From assembly GCA_945872795.1 (NCBI GenBank), contig CAMCAZ010000027.1, positions 1 through 44,954 of the forward strand: a stretch of DNA of 44,954 nucleotides, given 5' to 3'. Under the pieces are notes generated by a model, which was not told the DNA's origin, did not search any database, and was given only the letters and a program-made list of their open reading frames with translations. The stretch is from Chryseobacterium gleum (GTDB taxonomy: Bacteria; Bacteroidota; Bacteroidia; Flavobacteriales_F; PHOS-HE28). The first letter of the stretch is position 1. The number at the start of each line of letters is the position of its first letter. Shown here piece by piece: positions 7,337 to 15,899 of this stretch. A program made the translations under genes and the position numbers.

Positions 7337-8827
7337 TCAATGGACGCCACGCATCAACTTCCGGACCAGGGGGGAAAGGGCCAGCAGGACCAGCCCAGCG
7401 ATGAGCGCGTAAATACCCAATTGGAGGTAGCCGTCGGTGTAAGACTGTAACTTCTCCATGTTCGGTGCATCCGGGTCTGCCGTGCTCATGCCTGCGCCCA
7501 AAAGCCCTGCCACATATTGTCCATAGGCGCTGGCCAGGAACCACATGCCCATCATCAAGCCTTGGATGGATTGGGGGGACAGCTTGGTCATCAACGAGAG
7601 GCCGATAGGTGAGAGGCACAGTTCACCGAAGGTGATCACGAAATAGCCCAGGGTGAAGACCTCCAGAGAGGTGAGGCCCTCAGGGTTGGCGAAATGGATG
7701 GTTGCGTAGAAGATATAGAAGGCGAGGGCCAGCAGCAGGAAACCCAGACCAAACTTCACCACCGAGTTGGGCTCCAGTTTCCGCTTGCTCAACCAGACCC
7801 AGAGCAGGCCCACCAATGCCGCGAAGGCGATCACGAAGAGGGAGTTCGCCGAGTTGTTCACCACGTTCGGGTCCATCGGTATGCCGAACAAACTGCCGTG
7901 CAGATTGCTCAAAGCGAACAGGCTCAGACTGCCTCCGCTCTGCTCAAAGAAGGCCCAGAACAGCACGGAGAACAGGATGAAGACCATGGCGGCCAGCAGG
8001 CGCTTGTTCTCCGTTACGTTGAAATTGCGCATCTCCCAGCCCAGATAGACCAGCGTAAGCGGTCCGATCGTGAACATGAAGTAATCCGTGTAATCAGTGT
8101 TGGTCACCAGCAGCAGGATGATGGGAACTGCGATGAGGGAGCCCACATAGGTCGCGATCTCCAGGATACGCTGACGGGAAGATGTCACACCTGCCGCGGC
8201 CAGTGGAGACAGGCCGATGGGACCCAGGCTCTTGCGGGTCAGGGCGAAGTTGACCAAGCTGATGGTCATAACCACCGCCACCAAACCGAAGGCCATGCTC
8301 CAACTATGGTACTTGCCGACATATACCATGATGATGCCCCCAAGTAGCGCGCCCAGGTTGATGCCCGCATAGAAGAGACTGAAGCCCGCATCCCGGCGAC
8401 TGTCGTTCTCATGGTACAGGGCGCCCACCATGGTACTGATGTTCGGCTTGAAGAAGCCGGTGCCGATGATGGAGAACGAAGTGCCGATATAGAACAGGTC
8501 CTCGGGAGCAAAGGCGATCACCAAGCCGCCCGAGATCATCAGCAGCGCACCCCAGAACAGGGACTTTTGGAAGCCGAGGATCTTGTCAGCGAAAACGCCG
8601 CCGATGAATGTGAACGCATATACGAAGGCCTGTATGGCACCGTACTGCAGGTTCGCCGTCCGATCGTCCAGGCCCAACTTGGTGACCATGAACACCGCCA
8701 GCATGCCGCGCATGCCATAGAAGCAGAAGCGCTCCCACATCTCTGTGGCGAACAAGTACCACAGCTGTTTGGGGTACTTTCCTTCGAAGTTCCGGATCTG
8801 GTCGAGGGTGGGGGCGGTGCCGGTCAT
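7337..8827 (-). CDS. POT/PTR2 family proton-coupled di-/tripeptide transporter (copy 1)
   Basis: A 496-residue multi-pass inner-membrane transporter of about 12-14 helices. The proton-coupling motif EMWERFCFYG (about 28-37) and the PTR2 signature (FSLFYAGINLGALLG) are intact. POT carriers import di- and tripeptides with protons. It is the last gene of a three-POT operon: its start is 14 bases after the stop of copy 2. The three copies differ in length and helix-loop sequence, so they are paralogues with perhaps different peptide preferences rather than recent duplicates. The family is certain; substrate range cannot be read from sequence. Confidence 0.95.
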   Translation of the reverse strand: MTGTAPTLDQIRNFEGKYPKQLWYLFATEMWERFCFYGMRGMLAVFMVTKLGLDDRTANLQYGAIQAFVYAFTFIGGVFADKILGFQKSLFWGALLMISGGLVIAFAPEDLFYIGTSFSIIGTGFFKPNISTMVGALYHENDSRRDAGFSLFYAGINLGALLGGIIMVYVGKYHSWSMAFGLVAVVMTISLVNFALTRKSLGPIGLSPLAAAGVTSSRQRILEIATYVGSLIAVPIILLLVTNTDYTDYFMFTIGPLTLVYLGWEMRNFNVTENKRLLAAMVFILFSVLFWAFFEQSGGSLSLFALSNLHGSLFGIPMDPNVVNNSANSLFVIAFAALVGLLWVWLSKRKLEPNSVVKFGLGFLLLALAFYIFYATIHFANPEGLTSLEVFTLGYFVITFGELCLSPIGLSLMTKLSPQSIQGLMMGMWFLASAYGQYVAGLLGAGMSTADPDAPNMEKLQSYTDGYLQLGIYALIAGLVLLALSPLVRKLMRGVH

Positions 8828-8841
8828 GGGTCAGGCGCTTG

Positions 8842-10488
8842 TCAGTGCTGTGAAATGGTCTTGTTCAGCCAGCGCAGCATCAGGAACATCACAACTGCTG
8901 CGGCGCCCAGCAGGGCGAAGTTCACCAGGAAGAAGCTGCTCTTGTGCGCATAACCATCCCACAGCGTGGCCAGGATACCGCTCAGTTTGTTGCCGATCGA
9001 AGTGCTCAGGAACCAGCCGCCCATCATCAGGGCCGTCAGACGCTTGGGGCTCACCTTGCTCACCAGCGACAGGCCCATGGGGCTCAGGAACAGTTCGCCA
9101 ATGGTGACCACGCCATAGCAGGCCACCAGCCACCAGCTGGAGGCTTTCATTGTACCGTTCTCACAGACGTATACCGCCGCCACCATCACCAGGGTGGAAA
9201 GGGCGGAGATCAAGAGGCCCCACGCGATCTTGGTGGCCGTGTTCGGTTCCATGCCCCGGCGCTTCAGCAGGGCGAAGAAGCCTACCACCAGCGGTGTCAG
9301 CAGGATCACCCAAAGCGGGTTGATGCTCTGGAAAAGTTCGGTGTTGAAGAGATGGATCGTCGCCCCTTCGGGTGGCGCCAAGGCCGGTTGAAGGTTCTTG
9401 AAGTACACCGGCTTGCTCCATTCCTTCACCTCCCGGCCATCCACCTTCACCACCTTGAAATTGGCATCATACGCGGTGACCGAATCCGGGCTGTTCACCA
9501 CCTGCTCGGCCAGGTACAGCGACCCCGTCACCGGCTGTACCACAGCGGGCACCTCGCGGTCCGTGTAGAACTGTGCCCAGGTGGTGAGGGCCGTGCCGTT
9601 CTGCTTGAACACCGCCCAGAACATGATGCTGACCGCGAATATGCTCAACAGGGCCGCGAGCGGGCGTTTGTCCTCGATGCTGGCCCGGATGTACAGGCCC
9701 ACGTAGAAGATGATCACCGGGATGGTGGCGAAGATGAACGCATCCGTGCTGTCGCTGCCGAACACGTTGCCCGGAAGGCTCCATCCACCGATGCCCACGA
9801 TGATCGCCGGCAGGAACACCGTGGCGAACACGCGCTGAAGGCTCATGTCCTCCTTCTGGGCGGGCTTGCGCACATCCGCATGGCGATAGTGCTTCAGGCC
9901 AAGGGCGAAGACGATCAGGCCGATGAACATGCCCACCCCGGCCGTGGCAAAGGCCTCGCCCCAGCCGTACTTGTTCCGCATGTAGGCTGCGAACAGGTTG
10001 CACACCATCGCACCGAGGTTGATCCCCATGTAGAAGATGTTGTAACCGCTGTCCTTCCGGTCCCTGTACTGCGGATCATTGTAGAGATTGCCCAGCAGTG
10101 TGCTGATGTTGGGCTTGAAGAAGCCGTTTCCCAGGATGATCAGGCCCAGCGATACGTAGAACGCCGTCATGCCCGGGAGCGACAGGCCGATGTAGCCCAG
10201 GCCCATCAGCGCGCCACCCAGGAAGATGGAACGCGAATAGCCCAGCACGCGGTCGGCCAGCAGCCCCCCGATGAAGGGGGTGAGGAAGACCAGGGCGATG
10301 AAGGTGCCGTAGATGTCCGCAGCATCCTTGCGGTCCATCGCCAACCCACCGGTGGACAGTGGGTCCGTGAGGTACAGCTGGAAGATGCCGATCATCAGGT
10401 AATACCCGAACCGTTCCCACATCTCCGAGAGGAACAGGAAGGGTAGACCGGCAGGGTGTTTAGCGGACCTGAGCGTGGCGTTGGACAT
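8842..10488 (-). CDS. POT/PTR2 family proton-coupled peptide transporter (copy 2, with extended loop)
   Basis: A 548-residue POT carrier. It has EMWERFGYYLMIG near the N-terminus and YNIFYMGINLGAMVC in the central signature. Unlike its neighbours it has an insertion of about 60 polar residues (roughly 300-385) between two helices, including AYDANFKVVKVDGREVKEWS. A similar extracytoplasmic loop is common in Bacteroidota POT proteins. The usual YG after the ERF motif reads YL here. The gene follows copy 3 by 9 bases and precedes copy 1 by 14 bases, so all three are co-transcribed. It should import short peptides with protons. Confidence 0.94.
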   Translation of the reverse strand: MSNATLRSAKHPAGLPFLFLSEMWERFGYYLMIGIFQLYLTDPLSTGGLAMDRKDAADIYGTFIALVFLTPFIGGLLADRVLGYSRSIFLGGALMGLGYIGLSLPGMTAFYVSLGLIILGNGFFKPNISTLLGNLYNDPQYRDRKDSGYNIFYMGINLGAMVCNLFAAYMRNKYGWGEAFATAGVGMFIGLIVFALGLKHYRHADVRKPAQKEDMSLQRVFATVFLPAIIVGIGGWSLPGNVFGSDSTDAFIFATIPVIIFYVGLYIRASIEDKRPLAALLSIFAVSIMFWAVFKQNGTALTTWAQFYTDREVPAVVQPVTGSLYLAEQVVNSPDSVTAYDANFKVVKVDGREVKEWSKPVYFKNLQPALAPPEGATIHLFNTELFQSINPLWVILLTPLVVGFFALLKRRGMEPNTATKIAWGLLISALSTLVMVAAVYVCENGTMKASSWWLVACYGVVTIGELFLSPMGLSLVSKVSPKRLTALMMGGWFLSTSIGNKLSGILATLWDGYAHKSSFFLVNFALLGAAAVVMFLMLRWLNKTISQH

Positions 10489-10497
10489 GAGCGACGT

Positions 10498-11979
10498 CTA
10501 GCGGATGCCGTGGAACAGTTTGTTCACCAGCGGGCTCACCACCATCAGGAAGAGACCGATCCCAGCGGTGACGTAACCCATAGTGCTATATACATCCACG
10601 TAGGTGGCCAAGCTGGCGGCCTTGTCCAACACTTCGGCTTCACCGCCGCCATGTTCAGCACCCGTCAATTTGGCAAGCATACCTGCTGCGTAGTTGGCCC
10701 CAGCGATGCTGAGGAACCAAGCGCCCATGGCCGTTGCGGTCATGTCCTTCGGCACCAATTTGGTCACCATGCTCAGGCCGATCGGTGAGAGGAACAGTTC
10801 ACCGGTGGTGTGCAACATGTAGAGCAGTGCGAGTGTCCACAATGGAACTTGGTATTCCACTGCCAGCGGTGCAGCAATAAGGATCACGAGATAGCCCAAG
10901 CCAAGTTGGAGGATGCCCAAGCCGAATTTCATCGGGATGCTGAAGTCCCTGTCCATCTGCTTCAGCTTCACCCACATGATGGAGAAGATGGAACCGAAGA
11001 TGAGGATGTAGGCCGGATTGAAGAATTGTGTGGTGGCCGCGCCCATTTCCCAACCGAAGATGTGGCGGTCCACGTTGCGGTCCGCAAAGAGTGTGAGGCT
11101 GCTGCCGGCTTGCTCGAAGCAGGCCCAGAACACCACGTTGAAGAGCATGAGGATGATGAAGCCGAACATCTTGTCCAACTGCACCTTGCCATCCTTCACC
11201 CCGCGTGCGATCAAACTACTGATCACGAATACGGCCACCGCCAGGAGCACATAACCTGCGATGGTGGTATTGCGCAGCAGGAAGTACAGCACGGGGATCA
11301 GCCCGGCGCACACTACCAGCACGGCATTGAACGGGCTCAATGGACCGTACTTCGGTTTGTACAGAGTTGCTGGTGAAGGAGGTGCGCTCACTTCAGCGTA
11401 GTGTTTGCTACCCAATTGGAATACGATCACCCCCAACAGCATGCCTACGCCCGCCAGCGCGAAGCCGTATTTGGCACCGTAGATATTGCCCACCTCGGCA
11501 CAGACCGTCGTGGCCAATAACGCGCCGAGGTTGATGCCGATGTAGAAGATGGTGAAGCCGGAATCCTTCCGGTTGTCGCCGTCCGCGTAAAGCTTGCCCA
11601 CCATGGTGCTGATGTTCGGCTTGAACAGGCCGTTACCCACGATGATCACGGCCATGCCCCAGAAGAGCAGCATTTCCGTGCCACCTACGATGATGAATTC
11701 GCCGATGGCCATCAATATGCCTCCAAGTAAGACAGCCAACCTTGATCCCAGGATCTGGTCCGCGATGCGGCCTCCGATCACCGGCATCACATACACGAGC
11801 GCGGTGTAGGCCCCGTAGACCGCGAAGCCTTTGTTGTCGCCCATGGCCAGCGATTTCACCAAGTACAACAGCAGCAGGGCCCGCATGCCATAGTAGCAGA
11901 AGCGTTCCCACATCTCTGCGGCGAACAGCCAGTACAGTCCTTGGGGGTGACCGATGGTCGGTGTCGTGGTGTTGCTCAT
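10498..11979 (-). CDS. POT/PTR2 family proton-coupled peptide transporter (copy 3)
   Basis: A 493-residue POT carrier and the first gene of the transporter operon. It begins MSNTTTPTIGHPQGLYWLFA, followed by the proton-coupling motif EMWERFCYYGMRALL and the signature FTIFYIGINLGALLA. Twelve or more hydrophobic helices are visible. It is preceded by a plausible Bacteroidota promoter (12004-12032) and, just beyond that, a hexamer repeat array. Upstream on the same strand is a dipeptidyl peptidase IV, whose dipeptide products are the natural substrates of this family. Confidence 0.95.
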   Translation of the reverse strand: MSNTTTPTIGHPQGLYWLFAAEMWERFCYYGMRALLLLYLVKSLAMGDNKGFAVYGAYTALVYVMPVIGGRIADQILGSRLAVLLGGILMAIGEFIIVGGTEMLLFWGMAVIIVGNGLFKPNISTMVGKLYADGDNRKDSGFTIFYIGINLGALLATTVCAEVGNIYGAKYGFALAGVGMLLGVIVFQLGSKHYAEVSAPPSPATLYKPKYGPLSPFNAVLVVCAGLIPVLYFLLRNTTIAGYVLLAVAVFVISSLIARGVKDGKVQLDKMFGFIILMLFNVVFWACFEQAGSSLTLFADRNVDRHIFGWEMGAATTQFFNPAYILIFGSIFSIMWVKLKQMDRDFSIPMKFGLGILQLGLGYLVILIAAPLAVEYQVPLWTLALLYMLHTTGELFLSPIGLSMVTKLVPKDMTATAMGAWFLSIAGANYAAGMLAKLTGAEHGGGEAEVLDKAASLATYVDVYSTMGYVTAGIGLFLMVVSPLVNKLFHGIR

Positions 11980-12003
11980 GAAGGGTTCACGGGTTGAGGT
12001 GCG

Positions 12004-12032
12004 CCAAGGTAGGAAAGGCGGGGAACTGGCAA
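12004..12032 (-). promoter_or_regulatory. putative promoter of the POT operon
   Basis: On the minus strand, TTG (12032-12030), an 18-base spacer, and TACCTTGG (12011-12004), a one-mismatch copy of the Bacteroidota -7 element. The element is 24 bases before the ATG at 11979. The hexamer array begins 3 bases upstream of the TTG. Confidence 0.45.
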
Positions 12033-12034
12033 TG

Positions 12035-12154
12035 CAGGAGCAGGGGAAGGGGCAGGAGCAGGAGCAGGAGCAGGGGCAGGGGCAGGAGCTGGAGCAGTGG
12101 CAGGGGCAGGAGCAGTGGCAGGAGCAGGAGCAGTGGCAGGGGCAGGAGCAGTGG
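12035..12154. repeat. 20-unit hexanucleotide repeat array (CAGNGG/CAGGAG)
   Basis: Exactly 20 tandem hexamers: CAGGAG, CAGGGG and CAGTGG, plus single variants AAGGGG and CTGGAG. CAGTGG units recur in an ordered pattern in the half nearer the protease. The array fills the gap between the DPP IV terminator and the POT promoter. The last units form one arm of the terminator hairpin. The plus strand is open in one frame (Ala-Gly-Ala-Val-type repeats), but no gene is supported. Copy number may be assembly-sensitive. Confidence 0.9.
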
Positions 12155-12177
12155 CCTCAGTTGGTCCTGCCCCTGTT
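12135..12177 (-). terminator. hairpin terminator of the DPP IV gene, overlapping the repeat array
   Basis: Arms 12137-12147 and 12165-12175 (core GGGGCAGGA with TCCTGCCCC) form 11 Watson-Crick pairs, extendable by two G-U pairs, with a 17-base loop. It starts 7 bases after the DPP IV stop codon. There is no U-tract. One arm is made of repeat units. Confidence 0.55.
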
Positions 12178-12183
12178 CCTTGC

Positions 12184-14391
12184 TCACAGATTCTCCACCA
12201 ACCACTGGGTCATCATCTCATACAGGTGCAAGCGCGTGGGACCGCCGTAGATGCCGTGGTTGCGGTCGGGGTAGGCGAACTGGTCGAAGGGCTTGTTGGC
12301 CTTCACCAGCGCGTTGATCATCTCGGCGGCGTTCTGGAAGTGCACGTTGTCATCGGCCATGCCGTGGATGAGCAGGTAGTTGCCCTTGAGCTTGCCCACA
12401 TGGTTGATGGGGCTGTTATCATCATAGCCGTGCCCGTTGGCCTGCGGCATGCCCATGTAGCGCTCGGTGTAGATGGTGTCGTAGTAGCGCCAGTTGGTCA
12501 CGGGTGCCACGGCGATGGCCGCCTTGAACACATCGGCCCCCTTGGTGATGCAGAGGCTGCTCATGTACCCGCCGTAGCTCCAGCCCCAGATGCCGATGCG
12601 CGCGCCGTCCACATAGGACTGCGAGGCCAGCCACTGCGCGGTCGCGATCTGGTCCTCGGTCTCGTACTTGCCCAGCTCGCCGTAGGTCACGTGGCGGAAA
12701 TCCTTGCCCCGGTGCCCGGTGCCGCGCGGGTCCACGCAGGCCACGATGTAGCCCTGGTCCGCCAGCAAAGTATGCCACAGGTGACCCCGGCCGTCCCACT
12801 GGTCCAACACCTCGTTGCTGTTGGGTCCGCTGTATTGCACCATCAGCACCGGGTATTTTATCGCTGGGTCGAAGTCACGTGGCTTCGTCATCCACCCACG
12901 AAGTTCCACAGCACCCGGCGTGGTGAAGGTGAAGAACTCCTTCGTCACCAACCCGTATTCCGTGGTGGCGGCCTGCAGCTTCACGTTGTCCTTCAGCACC
13001 TTCACCAGTTTGCCGTTGCCCTGGTGCAGCGTCACCACGGGCACACTGTTCGCCGTGCTGCGGGTGTTGATGAAGTAGCGGAAGCCGGCACTGAACTCCG
13101 CATCGTTGTGCCCGCCCTTGGGCGATAGCTCCACGATGCCCTTGCCCGCCAGGGTGGTGCTCAGCACCTGCTGGGTCTCTGGTGAATCCTTCGCAGCGGT
13201 GAAGATCACCTGCCTGGTCTTTTCGTCGATGCCCTTCACGCTGAGTACATCCCACGCACCGCGCGTCAGCTGTCGGGCCTCACCGTTCATCGGCACGAAG
13301 TAGATATGGTTCCAGCCATCGCGCTCGCTGGTGAGCACGAAGCCGCTGCCGTCGCTCAGGAAGTGCAGGTCGTCCGTGACCTCCACGTAGGTGCGGTTGG
13401 TCTCGTTGTACACGGTGTTCGCCACCGGCACCACGCTGCGTTCCGCCAGGTTCACCGTGGCGATCACCTTCTCGTTCTGCAGGCGGTTCATGCGCATGAA
13501 CCACAGCACATTGTCATCCGGCGTCCAGCCCAGGCGGGGGATGTACACCTCGCCGCTGGCCCCCAGGGGAATGGCGCGCGAGGTCTTCGTCGCCACCTCA
13601 TAGCAGTGTAGTTCCACGCTGCTGTTCACCTCGCCGGCTTTGGGGTACTTGAACCGGTACTCACTGGGATACAGCTGCCCCTTGTACAGGGCCAGGTCGA
13701 ACTCCTTCACCGCGCTCTCATCGCTGCGCAGGTACAGCAGTTTCGTACCCTGCGGGCTCCAGGCATAACCCTGCACCAGCGCGAATTCCTCCTCATACAC
13801 CCAGTCCGTGGCGCCGTTCAGCACCTTGTTCCACTCACCGTCGGTGGTCACCTGGGTCTCGGTCATCGTCGCCAGGTCCACCACAAAGAGGTTGTTGTCG
13901 CGCACGAAGGCCGCCTTGCTGCCATCGGGGCTGAAGGTGGCCAGCCGCTGTTTGGCCTTGCCCAGGTCGCTGAGCGGCACCAGCTTCTTGGTGCTGCGGT
14001 CATACACGTAGTTGTAGCCCGAATAGCTGTAGCGGTAGATGGGCTCGTGGCCCGTGCCGATCATCATCTTGCGCTCATCGCCGCTGAAGCTGTAGTCGTC
14101 CATCTCCACCGGCTCACGGGCACCCGTGGGCACCAGTTCGCTGCCGCGCACCAGGGTGGCCACCGCCTCGCCGGTGCGGTAGGCGTACTGCTTGATCACC
14201 GCCTCATCACCTTCCTGGTCCAGTGCGGTGTAGTGCAGGCCGTCCTTCATGCTCGCCAGGCCACCCACCATCTCGGCGCTGAACAGGGGGCTGGCCCAGA
14301 TCTCGCGGTTCGTCAGCTTCTTCTGGGCCTGCAGGGCAGGGGCGAGCAGCAGCACCAGGCCGCAGGCCGCCATTACGTTCCGTTGTAGCAT
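12184..14391 (-). CDS. dipeptidyl peptidase IV (S9B family), secreted
   Basis: A 735-residue exported serine peptidase with a signal peptide (about 1-22, ending ALQA-Q). The beta-propeller (about 40-480) includes DWVYEEEF, the double-Glu motif that binds the substrate N-terminus in DPP IV. The C-terminal alpha/beta-hydrolase domain has the S9 motif GWSYGG (S605), D680 in HGMADDNVHF and H712 in DRNHGIYGG. The enzyme removes N-terminal X-Pro or X-Ala dipeptides in the periplasm or at the surface. Downstream on the same strand lie three di-/tripeptide transporters, so products can be imported directly. A terminator-like hairpin and separate promoter suggest the transporters can also be expressed on their own. 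Confidence 0.96.
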   Translation of the reverse strand: MLQRNVMAACGLVLLLAPALQAQKKLTNREIWASPLFSAEMVGGLASMKDGLHYTALDQEGDEAVIKQYAYRTGEAVATLVRGSELVPTGAREPVEMDDYSFSGDERKMMIGTGHEPIYRYSYSGYNYVYDRSTKKLVPLSDLGKAKQRLATFSPDGSKAAFVRDNNLFVVDLATMTETQVTTDGEWNKVLNGATDWVYEEEFALVQGYAWSPQGTKLLYLRSDESAVKEFDLALYKGQLYPSEYRFKYPKAGEVNSSVELHCYEVATKTSRAIPLGASGEVYIPRLGWTPDDNVLWFMRMNRLQNEKVIATVNLAERSVVPVANTVYNETNRTYVEVTDDLHFLSDGSGFVLTSERDGWNHIYFVPMNGEARQLTRGAWDVLSVKGIDEKTRQVIFTAAKDSPETQQVLSTTLAGKGIVELSPKGGHNDAEFSAGFRYFINTRSTANSVPVVTLHQGNGKLVKVLKDNVKLQAATTEYGLVTKEFFTFTTPGAVELRGWMTKPRDFDPAIKYPVLMVQYSGPNSNEVLDQWDGRGHLWHTLLADQGYIVACVDPRGTGHRGKDFRHVTYGELGKYETEDQIATAQWLASQSYVDGARIGIWGWSYGGYMSSLCITKGADVFKAAIAVAPVTNWRYYDTIYTERYMGMPQANGHGYDDNSPINHVGKLKGNYLLIHGMADDNVHFQNAAEMINALVKANKPFDQFAYPDRNHGIYGGPTRLHLYEMMTQWLVENL

Positions 14392-14514
14392 GGTGCGAAT
14401 ATCGGGGGCCAGCGGTCAACGGCCACACCAATTTGAAGCGCTCAGCCCACCTTCAGCGTTCCGGGACATCGCGGATATGGCCCAGGACATTCGGGATGGT
14501 AACGTGGAAGTGCT

Positions 14515-15819
14515 TCACTTCTCCACGAAGTCCATGTCGCTGTGGAAGGTCTCGTGCACCCGGCTGGTGGCCCAGAACGCGGCCGCGATGCAGATCAGGC
14601 CCACGGCCAGGGCACTGGTGATGTTGCCCAAGGGTGCGGCGAGGAAGGTGAAGGCATAGGTGACCGGCAGTACGGCACCGCGCACGAAATTGGGGGTGGT
14701 GGTGGCCACGGTGCTGCGGATGTTGGTGCCGAACTGCTCGCTGGCCACGGTGACGAAGATGACCCAGTAGCCCGTGGCGGTACCCAAGGCCAGGCACATC
14801 CAGTAGTAGGTCTGGATGGTGGCCCCGTTCATGCCGAACAGAAAGACCAAGGTGAGCAGGAAGTTGGCCGTGAGATAACCGTAGATGACCTTCTTTCGGC
14901 TGCGCAGGATCTGGCTGAGCAGGCCGCTGAGCAGGTCGCCCAGGCTCAGGCCGATGTAGGCATAGCGGATGGCACTTCCATTGATGCGCTTGAGCTCTTC
15001 GCCCTGCAGCGCACTGGTGTCGATCGCCAGTTGGGGCACGAAGACATCCTGGCTGAGGTTGACCAGGACGCCGATGACATACCAGACCGGCACCCCGATG
15101 AGGATGCAGCCGAGGTAGCGCAGCAGGCGGTCGCGGTCGTTGAAGAGCAAGCGCAGGTCCCCTTTGCGGGCCGTACTCTGCTTCACGCGGTGGAAAAGAC
15201 CGCTCTCGAAGGCGCCCACCCGCATGATGAGCAGTACCAGACCCATGAGGCCACCCATGAGGTAGGCCACCTGCCAATCCATCAGCGGACCACCGGTGAG
15301 CTGCTCGAACACGCTGCCCAGGGCCTTGCCCTGCCGCACCACCTCATCGGCGAACACCGCCCCCAGCGCGCCGAAGGTCACCACGATCATGGTGCCGTAA
15401 CCGCGTTTCCCCACCGGCAGTGTTTCGGTGATCAGCGTGATGCCCGCGCCCAGTTCACCGGCCAGGCCGACGCCCGCGATGAACCGCACGATGGCATAGC
15501 TGGTCAGGTCGAAGGTGAAGGCGTTGGCGATGTTGGCCAGCGAGTAGAGCAGGATGCTGCCGAAGAGCACGGTGATCCGGCCTTTCTTGTCACCCCACAC
15601 GCCCCATAGGATGCCGCCCACGAGCATGCCCAGCATTTGGATGTTGAACAGGTTGATCCCGACATCCTTGATGCCCGGATGCCCTGCCCCCATGATGTGC
15701 TCGAGGCTTTCGCGCTTCACCACGTTGAAGAGTACCAGGTCGTAGATGTCCACGAAGTATCCCAGCGCCGCCACAGTGATGAGCAGGGCGGTGCGTTTGT
15801 CGGTGATGAAGGCGGGCAT
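14515..15819 (-). CDS. MFS transporter, metabolite:H+ symporter type
   Basis: A 434-residue 12-helix carrier. It begins MPAFITDKRTALLITVAALG, and loop 2-3 carries the MFS signature GGILWGVWGDKKGR. Further helices and the central charged loop (RVKQSTARKGDLRLLFNDRD) fit the sugar-phosphate or metabolite/H+ symporter group. The substrate cannot be assigned. An ATG 150 bases upstream would add a low-complexity, non-membrane N-terminus antisense to the neighbouring gene, so the start at 15819 is used. The gene diverges from the propeller gene at 15900. The 123 bases between it and the DPP IV start hold nothing recognisable. Confidence 0.88.
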   Translation of the reverse strand: MPAFITDKRTALLITVAALGYFVDIYDLVLFNVVKRESLEHIMGAGHPGIKDVGINLFNIQMLGMLVGGILWGVWGDKKGRITVLFGSILLYSLANIANAFTFDLTSYAIVRFIAGVGLAGELGAGITLITETLPVGKRGYGTMIVVTFGALGAVFADEVVRQGKALGSVFEQLTGGPLMDWQVAYLMGGLMGLVLLIMRVGAFESGLFHRVKQSTARKGDLRLLFNDRDRLLRYLGCILIGVPVWYVIGVLVNLSQDVFVPQLAIDTSALQGEELKRINGSAIRYAYIGLSLGDLLSGLLSQILRSRKKVIYGYLTANFLLTLVFLFGMNGATIQTYYWMCLALGTATGYWVIFVTVASEQFGTNIRSTVATTTPNFVRGAVLPVTYAFTFLAAPLGNITSALAVGLICIAAAFWATSRVHETFHSDMDFVEK

Positions 15820-15899
15820 GCGTCCGCGAACGTATGGATTTGCCAGTTGATGCTCAGCAAATGGGCCTGCCGGCACGGATCGTGCACCTTCGTGGCACG

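Noticed and set aside
8944-10446. 500-codon open frame on the plus strand, antisense to POT copy 2
   Set aside because: Rich in His, Gln, Arg and Glu with no domain or helix pattern; it mirrors the codon usage of the real GC-rich gene. Similar shadows at 22871-24202, 32510-33781, 39879-41246, 14542-15609 and 12097-13128 were rejected for the same reason.
12035-12154. CRISPR-like array
   Set aside because: Units are 6 bases with no spacers; it is a simple tandem repeat, and no cas genes are present.
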